From Psychrobacter coccoides (GTDB taxonomy: Bacteria > Pseudomonadota > Gammaproteobacteria > Pseudomonadales > Moraxellaceae): DNA of 64,000 bases. The translations under genes were made by a program, and so were the position numbers. Position 1 is the stretch's first letter. Each line of letters begins with the position of its first letter. The notes beneath the pieces were generated by a model. It had not been told where the DNA came from, ran no database searches, and saw nothing but the letters and a program-made list of their open reading frames with translations. This document shows positions 17,671 through 26,874 of the stretch, piece after piece. Location of the stretch: positions 26,705 through 90,704 of the forward strand of contig NZ_JAGBKM010000014.1 of assembly GCF_017498085.1 (NCBI RefSeq), in the 5' to 3' direction.

Positions 17671-19971
17671 ATGCCTGATATTATTGATAACAACCCTACT
17701 CTATCCGATGATGTTATGGGCACCCGCTCGGTCGCCGAGTTTACTGAGCAAGCCTATCTCAACTATGCCATGTACGTCATCATGGATCGAGCCTTGCCCA
17801 ACATCGCTGACGGTCTCAAGCCCGTCCAGCGCCGCATCGTCTACGCCATGAGCGAGCTGGGTCTAAAAGCAAGTGCCAAACCCAAAAAATCTGCCCGTAC
17901 TGTCGGTGATGTACTCGGTAAGTACCACCCACATGGTGACAGCGCCTGTTATGAGGCCATGGTACTCATGGCGCAGCCGTTTAGCTATCGCTATCCTCTG
18001 ATTACCGGCCAAGGCAACTGGGGTAGCCCTGACGACCCCAAGTCCTTTGCTGCCATGCGTTATACCGAAGCCAAGATGTCTGCCTACGCCAATACTCTTT
18101 TGTTAGAGCTGGGTCAAGGCACAGTAGATTGGCAAGATAACTTTGATGGCTCACTACAAGAGCCTGTTACCTTACCAGCACGCCTGCCCAATATTTTACT
18201 CAATGGCACTACCGGCATTGCGGTCGGTATGGCGACCGACATCCCGCCGCACAATCTCAATGAGGTGGTTCGGGCAGCGATTCGTCTGCTAAAAAACCCT
18301 GAGCTGTCCGTCAAGCAGCTTACTCAGTCGATACCTGCGCCCGATCTACCAACGAATGCTGAAATCATCACCAGTAAAAAAGATCTGCAAGCCATGTACG
18401 AGAGTGGACGCGGCAGCTATAAAATGCGTGCAACCTTTCATATCGACCCAAAAGAGAAAAACCTCATCATCATCGATGCCCTGCCTTATCAAGTTTCGGG
18501 TAATAAAATCCAAGAGCAAATCGCCAAGCTGATGACAGACAAAAAGCTGCCTTGGGTCACTGATATCCATGATGAATCGGATCACGAAAACGCTTGTCGT
18601 ATTGTGTTAGAGCTGCGCTCAAGCCGTGTCGATGTCGAGCGTGTGATGAGTCACCTGTTTGCCAGTACCGATCTTGAGAGCAACTACCGTGTCAATATGA
18701 ATATGATTGGTTTAAACGGTAAACCACAAGTTAAAAATCTCAAAGAAACCTTGAGCGAGTGGCTTATCAGCCGCCGCTCGGTGGTCACACGCCGTCTACA
18801 GTATCGCCTTGATAAAATCGATAAGCGTTTGCATATTCTTGCAGGCTTATTGATTGCTTATCTAAATATCGATGAGGTGATTCGCATCATTCGTGAAGAA
18901 GATGACCCCAAAGCCTCACTTATGCAAGATTATGACCTGACGGATATCCAAGCCAATGCGATCTTGGACATTCGTCTGCGGCAGCTGGCAAAGCTTGAAG
19001 AGATCGAGCTGCGCCGTGAGCAAGATGAGCTGGCAGCAGAACGTGCCACTATTCAAGAGTACTTGGACAATCCAGACAGCTTGACCAAGCTGATGATCGA
19101 TGAGCTGACTGCTGACATGAAAGAGCACGGCAATGAGCGCATGTCGCCCCTCATCGAGCGTGATGAGGCCCAAGCACTTAAAGAGTCTGACCTAGTCCCT
19201 AGCGAGCCGATTACTGCTGTGCTGTCAAAAGCCGGCTGGATTCGTGCTGCTAAAGGACATGATGTCGATGCCACGGGTATGACCTACCGTTCAGGTGATA
19301 GTTATCAAGCACACGCCCGTGGTAAGTCTAATGAAAAAATATACGTGCTCGATAGCACAGGGCGCAGCTATAGTGTCGATGCCCACACTCTGCCTTCCGC
19401 TCGTGGTCAAGGAGATCCGCTCACCAGCGTCCTCAAGCCGCCAGCTGGGGCCAGCTTTGAGCAGCTACTGACAGGCAACGATCGTCAGCGCATCATACTT
19501 GCCAGCTCACAAGGTTATGGCTTTATTAATATGCTCGGCAACTTAGACAGCAATCAAAAAGCGGGCAAAAAAATCATCAACCTACCGACTGATAGCCGCC
19601 TGTTGCCTGTTGCACGTATCGATGCAGCAATAGAGAGTCACACTAACACTGAAGACGGTGACAGTACCAATCAAGCCGCTCCTGATCATGTGGCCGTCGT
19701 GACTAATGCCGGTTATTTATTGATATTTGCGCTGGATGATTTGCCTGAGCAGGCACGTGGTAAAGGCAATAAGATGATTAATTTAAAAGGTAATGAAGAG
19801 GTGTTGGCTGTCACGCCGCTAAGCTTGCAGGACAGCTTAGTCATTACTGCTGGCAAACGTCATGTGACCTTAAAACCGATGGACTTGGCCAATTATACCG
19901 GCACGCGGGGTAATCGTGGTGGTCAGTTGCCGAGGGGCTTTCAGAATGTGACTGGGGTTGCGGTTGGTTAA
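17671..19971 (+). CDS. parC: DNA topoisomerase IV subunit A (ParC)
   Basis: Subunit that cuts and religates DNA in the decatenating type II topoisomerase. 766 aa, close to E. coli ParC (752). The winged-helix domain carries [11 protein letters not shown] with the catalytic Tyr131. The quinolone region reads [12 protein letters not shown], with Ser91 and Glu95 in the wild-type state (E. coli Ser80 and Glu84). The isoleucine wedge region and a C-terminal beta-pinwheel from about residue 500 are present; the partly conserved ends of its blades include [10 protein letters not shown]. Topoisomerase IV identity, rather than GyrA, is supported by length and by absence of a clear GyrA box. Divergent from fadD; no parE nearby. 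Confidence 0.95.
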   Translation: MPDIIDNNPTLSDDVMGTRSVAEFTEQAYLNYAMYVIMDRALPNIADGLKPVQRRIVYAMSELGLKASAKPKKSARTVGDVLGKYHPHGDSACYEAMVLMAQPFSYRYPLITGQGNWGSPDDPKSFAAMRYTEAKMSAYANTLLLELGQGTVDWQDNFDGSLQEPVTLPARLPNILLNGTTGIAVGMATDIPPHNLNEVVRAAIRLLKNPELSVKQLTQSIPAPDLPTNAEIITSKKDLQAMYESGRGSYKMRATFHIDPKEKNLIIIDALPYQVSGNKIQEQIAKLMTDKKLPWVTDIHDESDHENACRIVLELRSSRVDVERVMSHLFASTDLESNYRVNMNMIGLNGKPQVKNLKETLSEWLISRRSVVTRRLQYRLDKIDKRLHILAGLLIAYLNIDEVIRIIREEDDPKASLMQDYDLTDIQANAILDIRLRQLAKLEEIELRREQDELAAERATIQEYLDNPDSLTKLMIDELTADMKEHGNERMSPLIERDEAQALKESDLVPSEPITAVLSKAGWIRAAKGHDVDATGMTYRSGDSYQAHARGKSNEKIYVLDSTGRSYSVDAHTLPSARGQGDPLTSVLKPPAGASFEQLLTGNDRQRIILASSQGYGFINMLGNLDSNQKAGKKIINLPTDSRLLPVARIDAAIESHTNTEDGDSTNQAAPDHVAVVTNAGYLLIFALDDLPEQARGKGNKMINLKGNEEVLAVTPLSLQDSLVITAGKRHVTLKPMDLANYTGTRGNRGGQLPRGFQNVTGVAVG

Positions 19972-19996
19972 TTGGTCTGGTTTTTGCAGTTTAAAA

Positions 19997-20020
19997 GCTG
20001 GGCTAAAAGCCCAGCCTACG
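19997..20020 (-). repeat. REP element 1 (GTAG type)
   Basis: The sequence GCTGGGCTAAAAGCCCAGCCTACG reads on the minus strand as GTAG followed by an 8-bp-stem hairpin, the classic REP layout. Its 24 bases are the exact reverse complement of REP 2. Confidence 0.85.
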
Positions 20021-20051
20021 CTTGCTATTCAGGTTGTCATAGGAATTAAAA

Positions 20052-20579
20052 ATGGTATTACGAAAAGATCTGAAAGATGTTCACGAAAATAGTGTTCTAA
20101 GCACTTTTAAGGATTATATGAAAGAAAAAGGTTCAGTTTTAAAAGTTGAGGATAGGCCTGATCCACCTGATGCTTTGGTTAAAATTGATAATAATAGAAC
20201 TTGGATAGAAATTACAGACGTTTTCTTCAGTGATGATGTTGCTAAAAGTATTACATCTTATGCCGCTCATGATAAAACACATCAACCGTCTGAAGGTGGT
20301 CTAGTTATAGACCCTGATAAAATTACTTCTGAGCAAATCGAGTTAGTTATCAAGAAAAAATTGACTAAAGCTACAATGGTCAAATTAGCTAAACAACATG
20401 GAAGTGGAGTACTACTTGTTGGCTTATTCAATCCATTTTTTGACATAAACGATATAGAAGATCTCTTATCACCAGCTTTTAAGAGTCAATTACAAAGTCA
20501 ACAAGTCTTTGATTCTATTTATCTATATGAAAATTGCGGCGAAAAAACACATAAATATAAGAAAATTAAGCTATCGTAG
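20052..20579 (+). CDS. AT-rich ORF of unknown function inside the REP module, possible PD-(D/E)XK-like protein
   Basis: 175 aa, soluble, more AT-rich than its neighbours. Residues 36-55 (PDPPDALVKIDNNRTWIEIT) have an Asp followed by a strand ending Glu-x-Thr; this is the spacing of a PD-(D/E)XK nuclease core, with Thr at the usual Lys position. The rest is helical and lysine-rich. A nuclease-like role is therefore only a suggestion. The ORF lies between REP 1 and REP 2, and its stop codon TAG (20577-20579) is the TAG of the REP 2 GTAG tetranucleotide, so its original C-terminus may have been cut or changed. GGAATTAAAA precedes the ATG. Confidence 0.55.
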   Translation: MVLRKDLKDVHENSVLSTFKDYMKEKGSVLKVEDRPDPPDALVKIDNNRTWIEITDVFFSDDVAKSITSYAAHDKTHQPSEGGLVIDPDKITSEQIELVIKKKLTKATMVKLAKQHGSGVLLVGLFNPFFDINDIEDLLSPAFKSQLQSQQVFDSIYLYENCGEKTHKYKKIKLS

Positions 20580-20598
20580 GCTGGGCTTTTAGCCCAGC
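20575..20598 (+). repeat. REP element 2 (GTAG type)
   Basis: CGTAG followed by the hairpin GCTGGGCTTTTAGCCCAGC. It is the exact inverted counterpart of REP 1, and its GTAG supplies the stop codon of the preceding ORF. It lies 36 bases after the 3' end of the RAYT gene. Confidence 0.85.
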
Positions 20599-20633
20599 AG
20601 ACTATGCTAAAAAAATAACGTTTAAATCAAAAA

Positions 20634-21170
20634 TTAATCATGTTCAATCTCAATTTCACTAACGCTTTCCCCACCCCAGTCTGACGAATAAAACCCTTTC
20701 TCCACATATTTTTGAAACGTCGAATATGGCCAATCAATAGAACGCTCCGCATAACCATGTTTCACCGCATTGTAATGAATGTAATCCATATGGCGCTGGT
20801 AATCTAATTCATCTCTAATTCTATGCTCCCAAAACCGCCTCTGCCAAATACCTCGCTCTCTTCTTCTTATTCTAGAATGGTTAATGACTTCACTATCAGA
20901 CTTCTTGATTTGACGAGAAAAATGCGTTTTTATACTGGCGATAATGACAGCGTAATTGTCGCTATCCTCTGCTAAAGTAATGAGCATATGCACATGATCA
21001 AGCAACAATACCATCGCATTAAGTTGAAAATCGTGATTTTGTTTGGTCAGTCGATAGGCTTGGCGAAACTCATTGATATGCTTGGTGAGAAGCTCACTTT
21101 TGCGGTTTGATAGATTCATAGTCAGAAAGTAAGTGCCACCTTTAGCCTTATCTCTGATGTAAGTTCGCAT
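20634..21170 (-). CDS. REP-associated tyrosine transposase (RAYT)
   Basis: 178 aa, Y1-transposase family (HUH single-strand nuclease) related to IS200/IS605 TnpA. The metal-binding pair is His59-Val-His61 in LLLDHVHMLITL. The RAYT-specific block RGIWQRRFWEHRIRDELDYQ is followed by HMDYIHYNAVKHGYAERSIDWPYS; Tyr130 is a candidate for the nucleophile. RAYTs recognise REP hairpins with a 5' GTAG-type tetranucleotide. Such hairpins lie on both sides of the gene, in inverted orientation with their hairpins facing it, as in known REP-RAYT modules. The gene looks intact. A domesticated housekeeping role or residual mobility are both possible. Confidence 0.9.
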   Translation of the reverse strand: MRTYIRDKAKGGTYFLTMNLSNRKSELLTKHINEFRQAYRLTKQNHDFQLNAMVLLLDHVHMLITLAEDSDNYAVIIASIKTHFSRQIKKSDSEVINHSRIRRRERGIWQRRFWEHRIRDELDYQRHMDYIHYNAVKHGYAERSIDWPYSTFQKYVEKGFYSSDWGGESVSEIEIEHD

Positions 21171-21205
21171 GGATTATGCCTACAAGGTATTTAAAGAGTT
21201 TAAAT

Positions 21206-21228
21206 GCTGGGCTAAAAGCCCAGCCTAC
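21206..21228 (-). repeat. REP element 3 (GTAG type)
   Basis: GCTGGGCTAAAAGCCCAGCCTAC, same orientation and sequence as REP 1 over 23 bases. On the minus strand it reads GTAG plus hairpin. It lies 36 bases upstream of the RAYT start, mirroring REP 2 on the other side. Confidence 0.85.
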
Positions 21229-21316
21229 AAATCATTCTATTCTTAGTCAATGTGCAAGTCCTAACTACGACAAATAGTCTGGTAGAGTACGTTCCACGCA
21301 CCAATAAAAGCTAGAA

Positions 21317-22618
21317 TTACCATACTATTTCGACGCCTTGTTCACGCAATGCCTTCTTATACAATATGACAGTTGGAATGAGATCTATCAATATACCAAA
21401 GCCAAACATAAGACATATACTTGATAGCGTCGGTATAAATACACCTAATTTATATAAAATAAACATTGTGCCATAGTAGCCAATGTTGACCCAAAGCGAC
21501 TGAAAGAACATATAGTTCGTTTTACCTAAACCATATAAAGTCGCGTCTAAAATACTATTGTTGAATATGAAAACAAAATAGAATACTGACTGTATTCCAA
21601 CGATATAGATTACTGTTTTTATGTCCTGCACATTCATGACATTAGCTAGAAAGCTATGCCAAAACGGAATAGTAATACACCAAAGGAGAACGAATGCTAA
21701 CCCCAGCAAAAAATAGCCTTTTGTGTTTTTGGTAATATTATTTATGTCTGCACCAACGTCTCTTTTAACCAGCTCGGATAACGCTAATGCAGGCAGTAAC
21801 AACCAGCCCCAAATAAAGCTATTAGCTACCCAATAATTACCTTGCTCCTCAACCATGTTAATCATTTTTATAATCATTACCATAAAGGCAATATTTCTGA
21901 CTAGCGATTCTAATCCTGAAAATACACCTGTCGTCCACCACTCTTTCATCCATGTAAATGACATTTGATTGACTGATAAAAGCTTCAATCCATGTTGTCG
22001 TATAGAAATATAGGTAGCTAATAAAATAGCTATATTGACAATGGTATTCGTCCAAGCAATTCCGATAACACCCATATTCAGACTAAACTCAAAAGGTCCG
22101 AAAAACACACTATCTAACAATATAGACAGCGTCATTTGCACCGCTAACAAGCCGTAAATATACTTATCTTTGTTCAAACTAACGATAACGACTGTCATAT
22201 ATTTGACTAGCGTTGCAAACATGATGGCTATAGTTTCTAATCGAATATATTGAGTTGTTTCTTCAACAATCTGTCTAGATTGCTCCATAAAAATCACAAT
22301 ATTTTGTGAATAAACGAATAAAATCGTAGATAGACAAGCCATGATACCCAAGATAACGATAAACCCTGTTTGAACTTTATTTTCAAACTCGTTTTTATCA
22401 GATAAAGATTTACCGAGTAAATAAAACAAGGGTAAAATTAGTGCCTCTTGCGCTATCTCATAAATCAAACTTAGCCACAGTATTTGACTGGCAATATTAA
22501 TTCCTGCGTCACTAGGCAAATCACCGAGAAAGTTTACTCTGACGGTTTGATAAAGTGACGGAAATACCATCATCGAGATAAGAGCAATTAACAGTCTGAT
22601 ATTGATATTCTTGAACAT
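21317..22618 (-). CDS. MATE-type efflux transporter
   Basis: 433 aa with about twelve hydrophobic segments. The layout and the segments IASQILWLSLIYEIAQEALILPLFYLLG and GVIGIAWTNTIVNIAILLATY resemble MATE-family cation/drug antiporters (the latter echoes GVxGAAxAT motifs), although classic MATE motifs are weak, so a related MOP-superfamily exporter is possible. The coding sequence is clearly more AT-rich than parC and the genes to the right, which together with the adjacent RAYT module suggests horizontal acquisition. Substrate unknown. Confidence 0.65.
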   Translation of the reverse strand: MFKNINIRLLIALISMMVFPSLYQTVRVNFLGDLPSDAGINIASQILWLSLIYEIAQEALILPLFYLLGKSLSDKNEFENKVQTGFIVILGIMACLSTILFVYSQNIVIFMEQSRQIVEETTQYIRLETIAIMFATLVKYMTVVIVSLNKDKYIYGLLAVQMTLSILLDSVFFGPFEFSLNMGVIGIAWTNTIVNIAILLATYISIRQHGLKLLSVNQMSFTWMKEWWTTGVFSGLESLVRNIAFMVMIIKMINMVEEQGNYWVANSFIWGWLLLPALALSELVKRDVGADINNITKNTKGYFLLGLAFVLLWCITIPFWHSFLANVMNVQDIKTVIYIVGIQSVFYFVFIFNNSILDATLYGLGKTNYMFFQSLWVNIGYYGTMFILYKLGVFIPTLSSICLMFGFGILIDLIPTVILYKKALREQGVEIVW

Positions 22619-22741
22619 AAGGCTGTATCAGAAATAGGACATTTGAAGTAGAGTACGTTATAAATACCCTTAGCAACAATAATTTTTAACAAATGCGCAT
22701 GGAGCTCTCCCTACAAATAGCTAGAGTCCGAAAACCAAACC

Positions 22742-23356
22742 CTAACCCTGCCGTAACCCCAAAATCGGAATCACTATGTCTTCCTCATCGGTCAGATGTT
22801 GCGACAGTAATTTACTAGCATCCATTAACGTCTGATGCAATTGCTCGGCAAGCGCCTTATCTTCGACCTCACTTCTCGCCAGCTGATCATTTTTCGCTTG
22901 CAATTCATCAAGTAGCGCATCCAAACGCTCATGGTCGCGTCCTAATACCTCAAAAGCAGGCGCAAGCTTAGGATGCATAGCGATAAACTCTGGAAAAAAT
23001 CCTGCATCCTCCACTCCGTGGTGCTGATGCAGCTTGAGGATATGCATACTGACACGCTTAAGCATCTGCGAGCGATACTCTGCCCAGTCAAAATCTCCTG
23101 ATTGATAGGCCGTACTAATCTGTAGCAAGATACGCTGGCGTTTGCGTATGTTAGTATGTACCTTTATCCATCCTGATGTCTTATAGGCATAGTCTGCGCC
23201 AAACCATTGATCTGGTGGCAGTTTCTGGTACAAAAACAACCAGTCCGCCTCAAGCCGACTGTCAGGATGACGTGGGGTAACGCTAAACAGATCGTCCTCT
23301 GCAGCGTCTTTATTGACCCTATTATGACTAGCAATATCTCGAGAAGTGTTATTCAT
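22742..23356 (-). CDS. Hemerythrin HHE-domain protein
   Basis: About 204 aa, soluble. Metal-ligand pattern of a four-helix hemerythrin is visible in HILKLHQHHGVEDAGFFPEF (His and Glu), LGRDHERLDALLDEL and LLSQHLTDEEDIVIPIL. Such proteins bind a di-iron centre and sense or carry O2 or handle nitric oxide. The first 45 residues are polar and not part of the domain. AAGGAT precedes the ATG at 23356; the ATG at 23380 overlaps the upstream gene and is less likely. A small gene of unknown function ends 20 bases upstream, suggesting an operon. Confidence 0.8.
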   Translation of the reverse strand: MNNTSRDIASHNRVNKDAAEDDLFSVTPRHPDSRLEADWLFLYQKLPPDQWFGADYAYKTSGWIKVHTNIRKRQRILLQISTAYQSGDFDWAEYRSQMLKRVSMHILKLHQHHGVEDAGFFPEFIAMHPKLAPAFEVLGRDHERLDALLDELQAKNDQLARSEVEDKALAEQLHQTLMDASKLLSQHLTDEEDIVIPILGLRQG

Positions 23357-23376
23357 CAGATAATCCTTAGTAAATA

Positions 23377-23694
23377 TCAAGCACTACTTGTATAAATAAC
23401 CTGCTGCTTGCTGGCCGCCTCTGTAAAGAAGGTCTGCATCTTTTGTAATGGTCGCATCGGAAAAGGCAGATGTAGCGAAAGCAATAGCCGCTCAAACGCT
23501 ACCATCTCATCAGCCAATAACTGAGCGGTATCAGGTGCTATATCCTGACTGTCATACAGAGTCTCAATCAGCTCATTGAGCTGCGGAAAATTGGTATTAT
23601 TGTGAATCTGATACAAAACAGGTATCAGCTCATCAGAGATTTGATAACGGGTCTTACGAACGATGCCGTTTTTATAATACATATTTAAAGCCAT
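23377..23694 (-). CDS. Small protein of unknown function upstream of the hemerythrin gene
   Basis: 105 aa, soluble, helical. No recognised domain; visible segments include YYKNGIVRKTRYQISDELIPVLY and ADEMVAFERLLLSLHLPF. Same strand and close spacing link it to the hemerythrin gene, so it may work with it, but this is inference from context only. Confidence 0.5.
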   Translation of the reverse strand: MALNMYYKNGIVRKTRYQISDELIPVLYQIHNNTNFPQLNELIETLYDSQDIAPDTAQLLADEMVAFERLLLSLHLPFPMRPLQKMQTFFTEAASKQQVIYTSSA

Positions 23695-24091
23695 ATGCTG
23701 ACCACCTTTTCATATATTTTTGCTCTAATTTTTTATTCTAATGCTCAGCCATCAAATTGCGAGCGTCTATTTTTACTTTAAAGACGCTTTGACTACTAAG
23801 CATGTTCATGCTGATATTCAGCATAGTCTATTTGTATAGTGCTCACCACTTTCGCCTGTCACCAAGCGTATTATTTACGTAGATGACTCACCGTCGCACC
23901 GATTGGGATTATGCCAGCGACAATGTCACTCATATAATCAGCACTACAATAAGCCGCCCGCTGCGCACTTGAGTAAACCAAGCACACGCCCCATAACTGT
24001 AAGTCAATCAATAGATTACGCCATTTAGTCTGTGCCAATCCATGCTATGCTAACCGTCAAGCAAGATAAATGGGATAATAATCAACAAAAC
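23695..24091. other. Intergenic stretch before the MITE-like element
   Basis: AT-rich region with no convincing gene. It should hold the promoter of the leftward hemerythrin unit. No structured RNA was recognised. Confidence 0.4.
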
Positions 24092-24266
24092 TTAGGGCGT
24101 GTCCTTATTTTAAAAATGGCGATAAAAATGAGATAAACCGCCGTCAAACAAGGAAAATAGCGCAGATAATATCGAGATAGTAGTCAGCTATTTGACACCG
24201 TTTGGCCAGACTTAGCCATTTTTAGCCCATTTAGATGGCTATCGATTGAATTGAGGATACGCCCTA
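24092..24266. mobile_element. MITE-like element, 175 bp
   Basis: The ends TTAGGGCGTGTCCTTA (24092-24107) and GAGGATACGCCCTAA (24252-24266) are inverted repeats: TTAGGGCGTRTCCTY on both sides. The interior has no gene. The flanking TTA/TAA could be part of the repeat or a TA-type target duplication. Inference: a miniature element mobilised by a DDE transposase located elsewhere. Confidence 0.7.
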
Positions 24267-24326
24267 ATGCAGAGATGGTATTTATTTTTATAGATAGCAA
24301 AAACAGTATTTAAAATAAGGATAATC

Positions 24327-25172
24327 ATGTTTGTTATAGACAAAGCCAGTAATACCCAGATGCAGCCCAGGATACCGACGCCGAAGATCATGTTTTTTGA
24401 TATCGATGATACTTTGAGCCGTGGCGGTATTATCGCTGAGCATAATAAAGCGACGCTTGAGCAGCTTGCTGATACTGATATCAAGCTTATCATTGCGACC
24501 GGACGCTCCAAAGCCATCATTCCAGATGATATTTTGGCGTTATTAGCAGACGATATATTGGATGCCATTATCTGTATGAATGGACAATACAGCTTTAATA
24601 AAGACGGCATTATCAGTCATTACCCGCTAACGGATGCGCAAACCGACAAGATAGTACATCTATGCCAACAAAGTGGACTCATCCATAAGTTTGACTCAGC
24701 GACTCATATTGCTTGGTCAGATGAAAACGAGCGCATACGTGAATACAATGCCAAAACCCCAACCTCTATCCTTGATCCAGAGTATCATCGCTCGTATCCC
24801 GTCTACCAATGCTCCGTGTTTTTTAATAATCAGTTCGATAAAATGCAAGATGTCGACTTTGCTAAATACAACCTAAAGCTGGTGCATTGGCACAACACGG
24901 GCGCCGACATCTTGCCCATCGAGGCCTCAAAAGCTCGTGGCATTAACGATGTCTGCCAGTATTATGGTGTCGATGTCGATGACTGCATGGCATTTGGCGA
25001 TGGTATGAATGACTTGGAAATGTTTGACTTGGTCGGTTATGCCGTCGCTATGGGCGACTCGCAGCCGGCCCTTATAGAGCGAGCAGATTATGTCACTGGT
25101 ACCATCGAGGAGCATGGCATCCAAATGATGCTTGAGCACTTATCTATAGAGGCAACATCGTCAGCACAATAA
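24327..25172 (+). CDS. Cof-type HAD-IIB phosphatase
   Basis: 281 aa. All four HAD motifs are present: nucleophile in FFDIDDTLSRGG (Asp25, Asp27), IATGR (motif II), lysine in EASKARGI (motif III) and FGDGMNDLEMF (motif IV). The large C2-type cap lies between motifs II and III. The family hydrolyses sugar phosphates, pyridoxal phosphate or flavin nucleotides; the substrate here cannot be told. AAGGAT precedes the ATG. It is a single-gene unit, ended by a clear terminator; the MITE-like element ends 60 bases upstream and may lie in its promoter region. Confidence 0.88.
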   Translation: MFVIDKASNTQMQPRIPTPKIMFFDIDDTLSRGGIIAEHNKATLEQLADTDIKLIIATGRSKAIIPDDILALLADDILDAIICMNGQYSFNKDGIISHYPLTDAQTDKIVHLCQQSGLIHKFDSATHIAWSDENERIREYNAKTPTSILDPEYHRSYPVYQCSVFFNNQFDKMQDVDFAKYNLKLVHWHNTGADILPIEASKARGINDVCQYYGVDVDDCMAFGDGMNDLEMFDLVGYAVAMGDSQPALIERADYVTGTIEEHGIQMMLEHLSIEATSSAQ

Positions 25173-25184
25173 ATATCAATGCTC

Positions 25185-25221
25185 AAAAAAGCCCTTATCA
25201 ACGACTGATAAGGGCTTTTAG
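25185..25221. terminator. Bidirectional terminator between the Cof-type and AbgT genes
   Basis: AAAAGCCCTTATCA, loop ACGAC, TGATAAGGGCTTTT: a perfect 14-bp stem with A and T runs, located between convergent genes. Confidence 0.9.
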
Positions 25222-25254
25222 TTTTAGAACGTTAGTCGTAGCGATAAAGGCAGG

Positions 25255-26874
25255 TTATCGAGCTGGATAAAACGTCTCTGCGCCAGGCCCGACAGGCAAG
25301 CCCAGTACGAATACCCAAATAGAGAACAAAATCGTCCAACCAATCAAAAATGCCATCGAGTATGGTAGCATCATCGCCATTAAGGTTCCGACCCCAGTGT
25401 CTTTTTTATAGCGCATGGCCACGGCCAATATAAGACCAAAGTAGCTCATCATCGGCGTGATAATATTGGTGGTTGAGTCGCCGATACGATATGCCGCCTG
25501 AATCATCTCTGGCGCATAGCCTGTGAGCATCAGCATGGGCACAAAGATCGGTGCCGTCACGGCCCACTGTGCCGATGCCGAGCCGAGCATAAGATTGACC
25601 AGACCACAAATCAGGATAAAACCAACCAACAGTAAGGGCCCAGTGAGACCAATATCACTTAAGAAGGTTGCGCCAGAGACTGCCATCACCGAACCAAGAT
25701 TCGACCACTTAAAAAACGCCGTAAACTGTGCGGCAAAGAACACCAAAACGATATAAATGCTTAACGAGCTCATTGAGTTACTCATGGCATCGACGACGTC
25801 TTGGTTGCTCTTGATACTGCCGGTGATCTTACCGTAGATATAACCTGGGATCGCAAAGAACACAAAGATAAAGACCACGATACCCTTTAAAAATGGCGAC
25901 CCTGATACCAGACCCGTCTCTGGGTTACGTAAGATACCGTCTGCAGGGATGATGGTCCAAGCCAGCAACAAACAGAACACCAGCATGCTGATACCTGCCC
26001 ACAGCAGTCCTTTCTTTTCTAACGAAGACACTTTTTCGATTTGTGTTTCGAGTACCGAAGCATCATCAGCATCTTTGGGGTTATACTCTCCTAAACTTGG
26101 TTCGACGATTTTTTCGGTGACGAAGTAACCCAGACCACTGATCAAAAAGGTACTGGCGATCATAAAGTACCAGTTGGCTTCTGCCCCAACGATATACGCC
26201 GGATCGATGATACGTGCCGCTTCTTGGGTAATCCCTGATAATAAAGGATCTACTGTCCCTAATAGTAGGTTGGCACTATAACCGCCCGACACCCCAGCAA
26301 ACGCAGCCGCTAGACCTGCCAACGGGTGTCTACCGAGGGAGTGGAAAATCACCGCTGCTAGTGGAATCAAAACCACATAACCAAGCTCTGCTGCCGTGTT
26401 TGACATGATACCGGCAAACACGATGGTGAAGGTGACCATCTTTTTGGGCGCATTCATGACCAGACCACGTAGCGCCGCTGAGATCATGCCAGAGTGTTCG
26501 GCGATACCAACACCGAGCAAGGCAACCAAAACTGTACCAAGGGGCACAAAGCCCGTGAAGTTGGTGACGAGATTTTCAACGATGCGAGCCAAGCCCTCAC
26601 CGTTTAGTAGGTTGACCACCTCGATCATGCCATCAGCACTACGTCCGCTGGTGCCTTCTGGCCGTGGGTCAATTACTGACACATCAAAGTACGACATGAT
26701 CGCTGAAAGCACCAATAACAGCACAGACATCCAAACGAATAAAATAACAGGATGTGGCAATAGATTACCGAGCCACTCTACCCCTCTTAAAAACTTTTGC
26801 ATGCGCGAGTCTTGCTCTGCAGCATCAAAGTTATTGTGTGGCGGTTTGCCATTTGGAGAATCACTTCCTTGCAT
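25255..26874 (-). CDS. AbgT-family transporter
   Basis: About 539 aa with a dozen or so hydrophobic segments. Family blocks include WLGNLLPHPVILFVWMSVL, TNFTGFVPLGTVLVALLGVG, AGVSGGYSANLLLGTVDPLL, LGSASAQWAVTAPIFVPML and YRIGDSTTNIITPMMSYF. AbgT proteins take up p-aminobenzoyl-glutamate; relatives such as MtrF and YdaH export sulfonamides. Which applies here is unknown. The start at 26874 has GGAG nine bases upstream; an ATG at 26889 lacks a ribosome site. No abgAB hydrolase genes are adjacent. Convergent with the Cof gene. Confidence 0.9.
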   Translation of the reverse strand: MQGSDSPNGKPPHNNFDAAEQDSRMQKFLRGVEWLGNLLPHPVILFVWMSVLLLVLSAIMSYFDVSVIDPRPEGTSGRSADGMIEVVNLLNGEGLARIVENLVTNFTGFVPLGTVLVALLGVGIAEHSGMISAALRGLVMNAPKKMVTFTIVFAGIMSNTAAELGYVVLIPLAAVIFHSLGRHPLAGLAAAFAGVSGGYSANLLLGTVDPLLSGITQEAARIIDPAYIVGAEANWYFMIASTFLISGLGYFVTEKIVEPSLGEYNPKDADDASVLETQIEKVSSLEKKGLLWAGISMLVFCLLLAWTIIPADGILRNPETGLVSGSPFLKGIVVFIFVFFAIPGYIYGKITGSIKSNQDVVDAMSNSMSSLSIYIVLVFFAAQFTAFFKWSNLGSVMAVSGATFLSDIGLTGPLLLVGFILICGLVNLMLGSASAQWAVTAPIFVPMLMLTGYAPEMIQAAYRIGDSTTNIITPMMSYFGLILAVAMRYKKDTGVGTLMAMMLPYSMAFLIGWTILFSIWVFVLGLPVGPGAETFYPAR

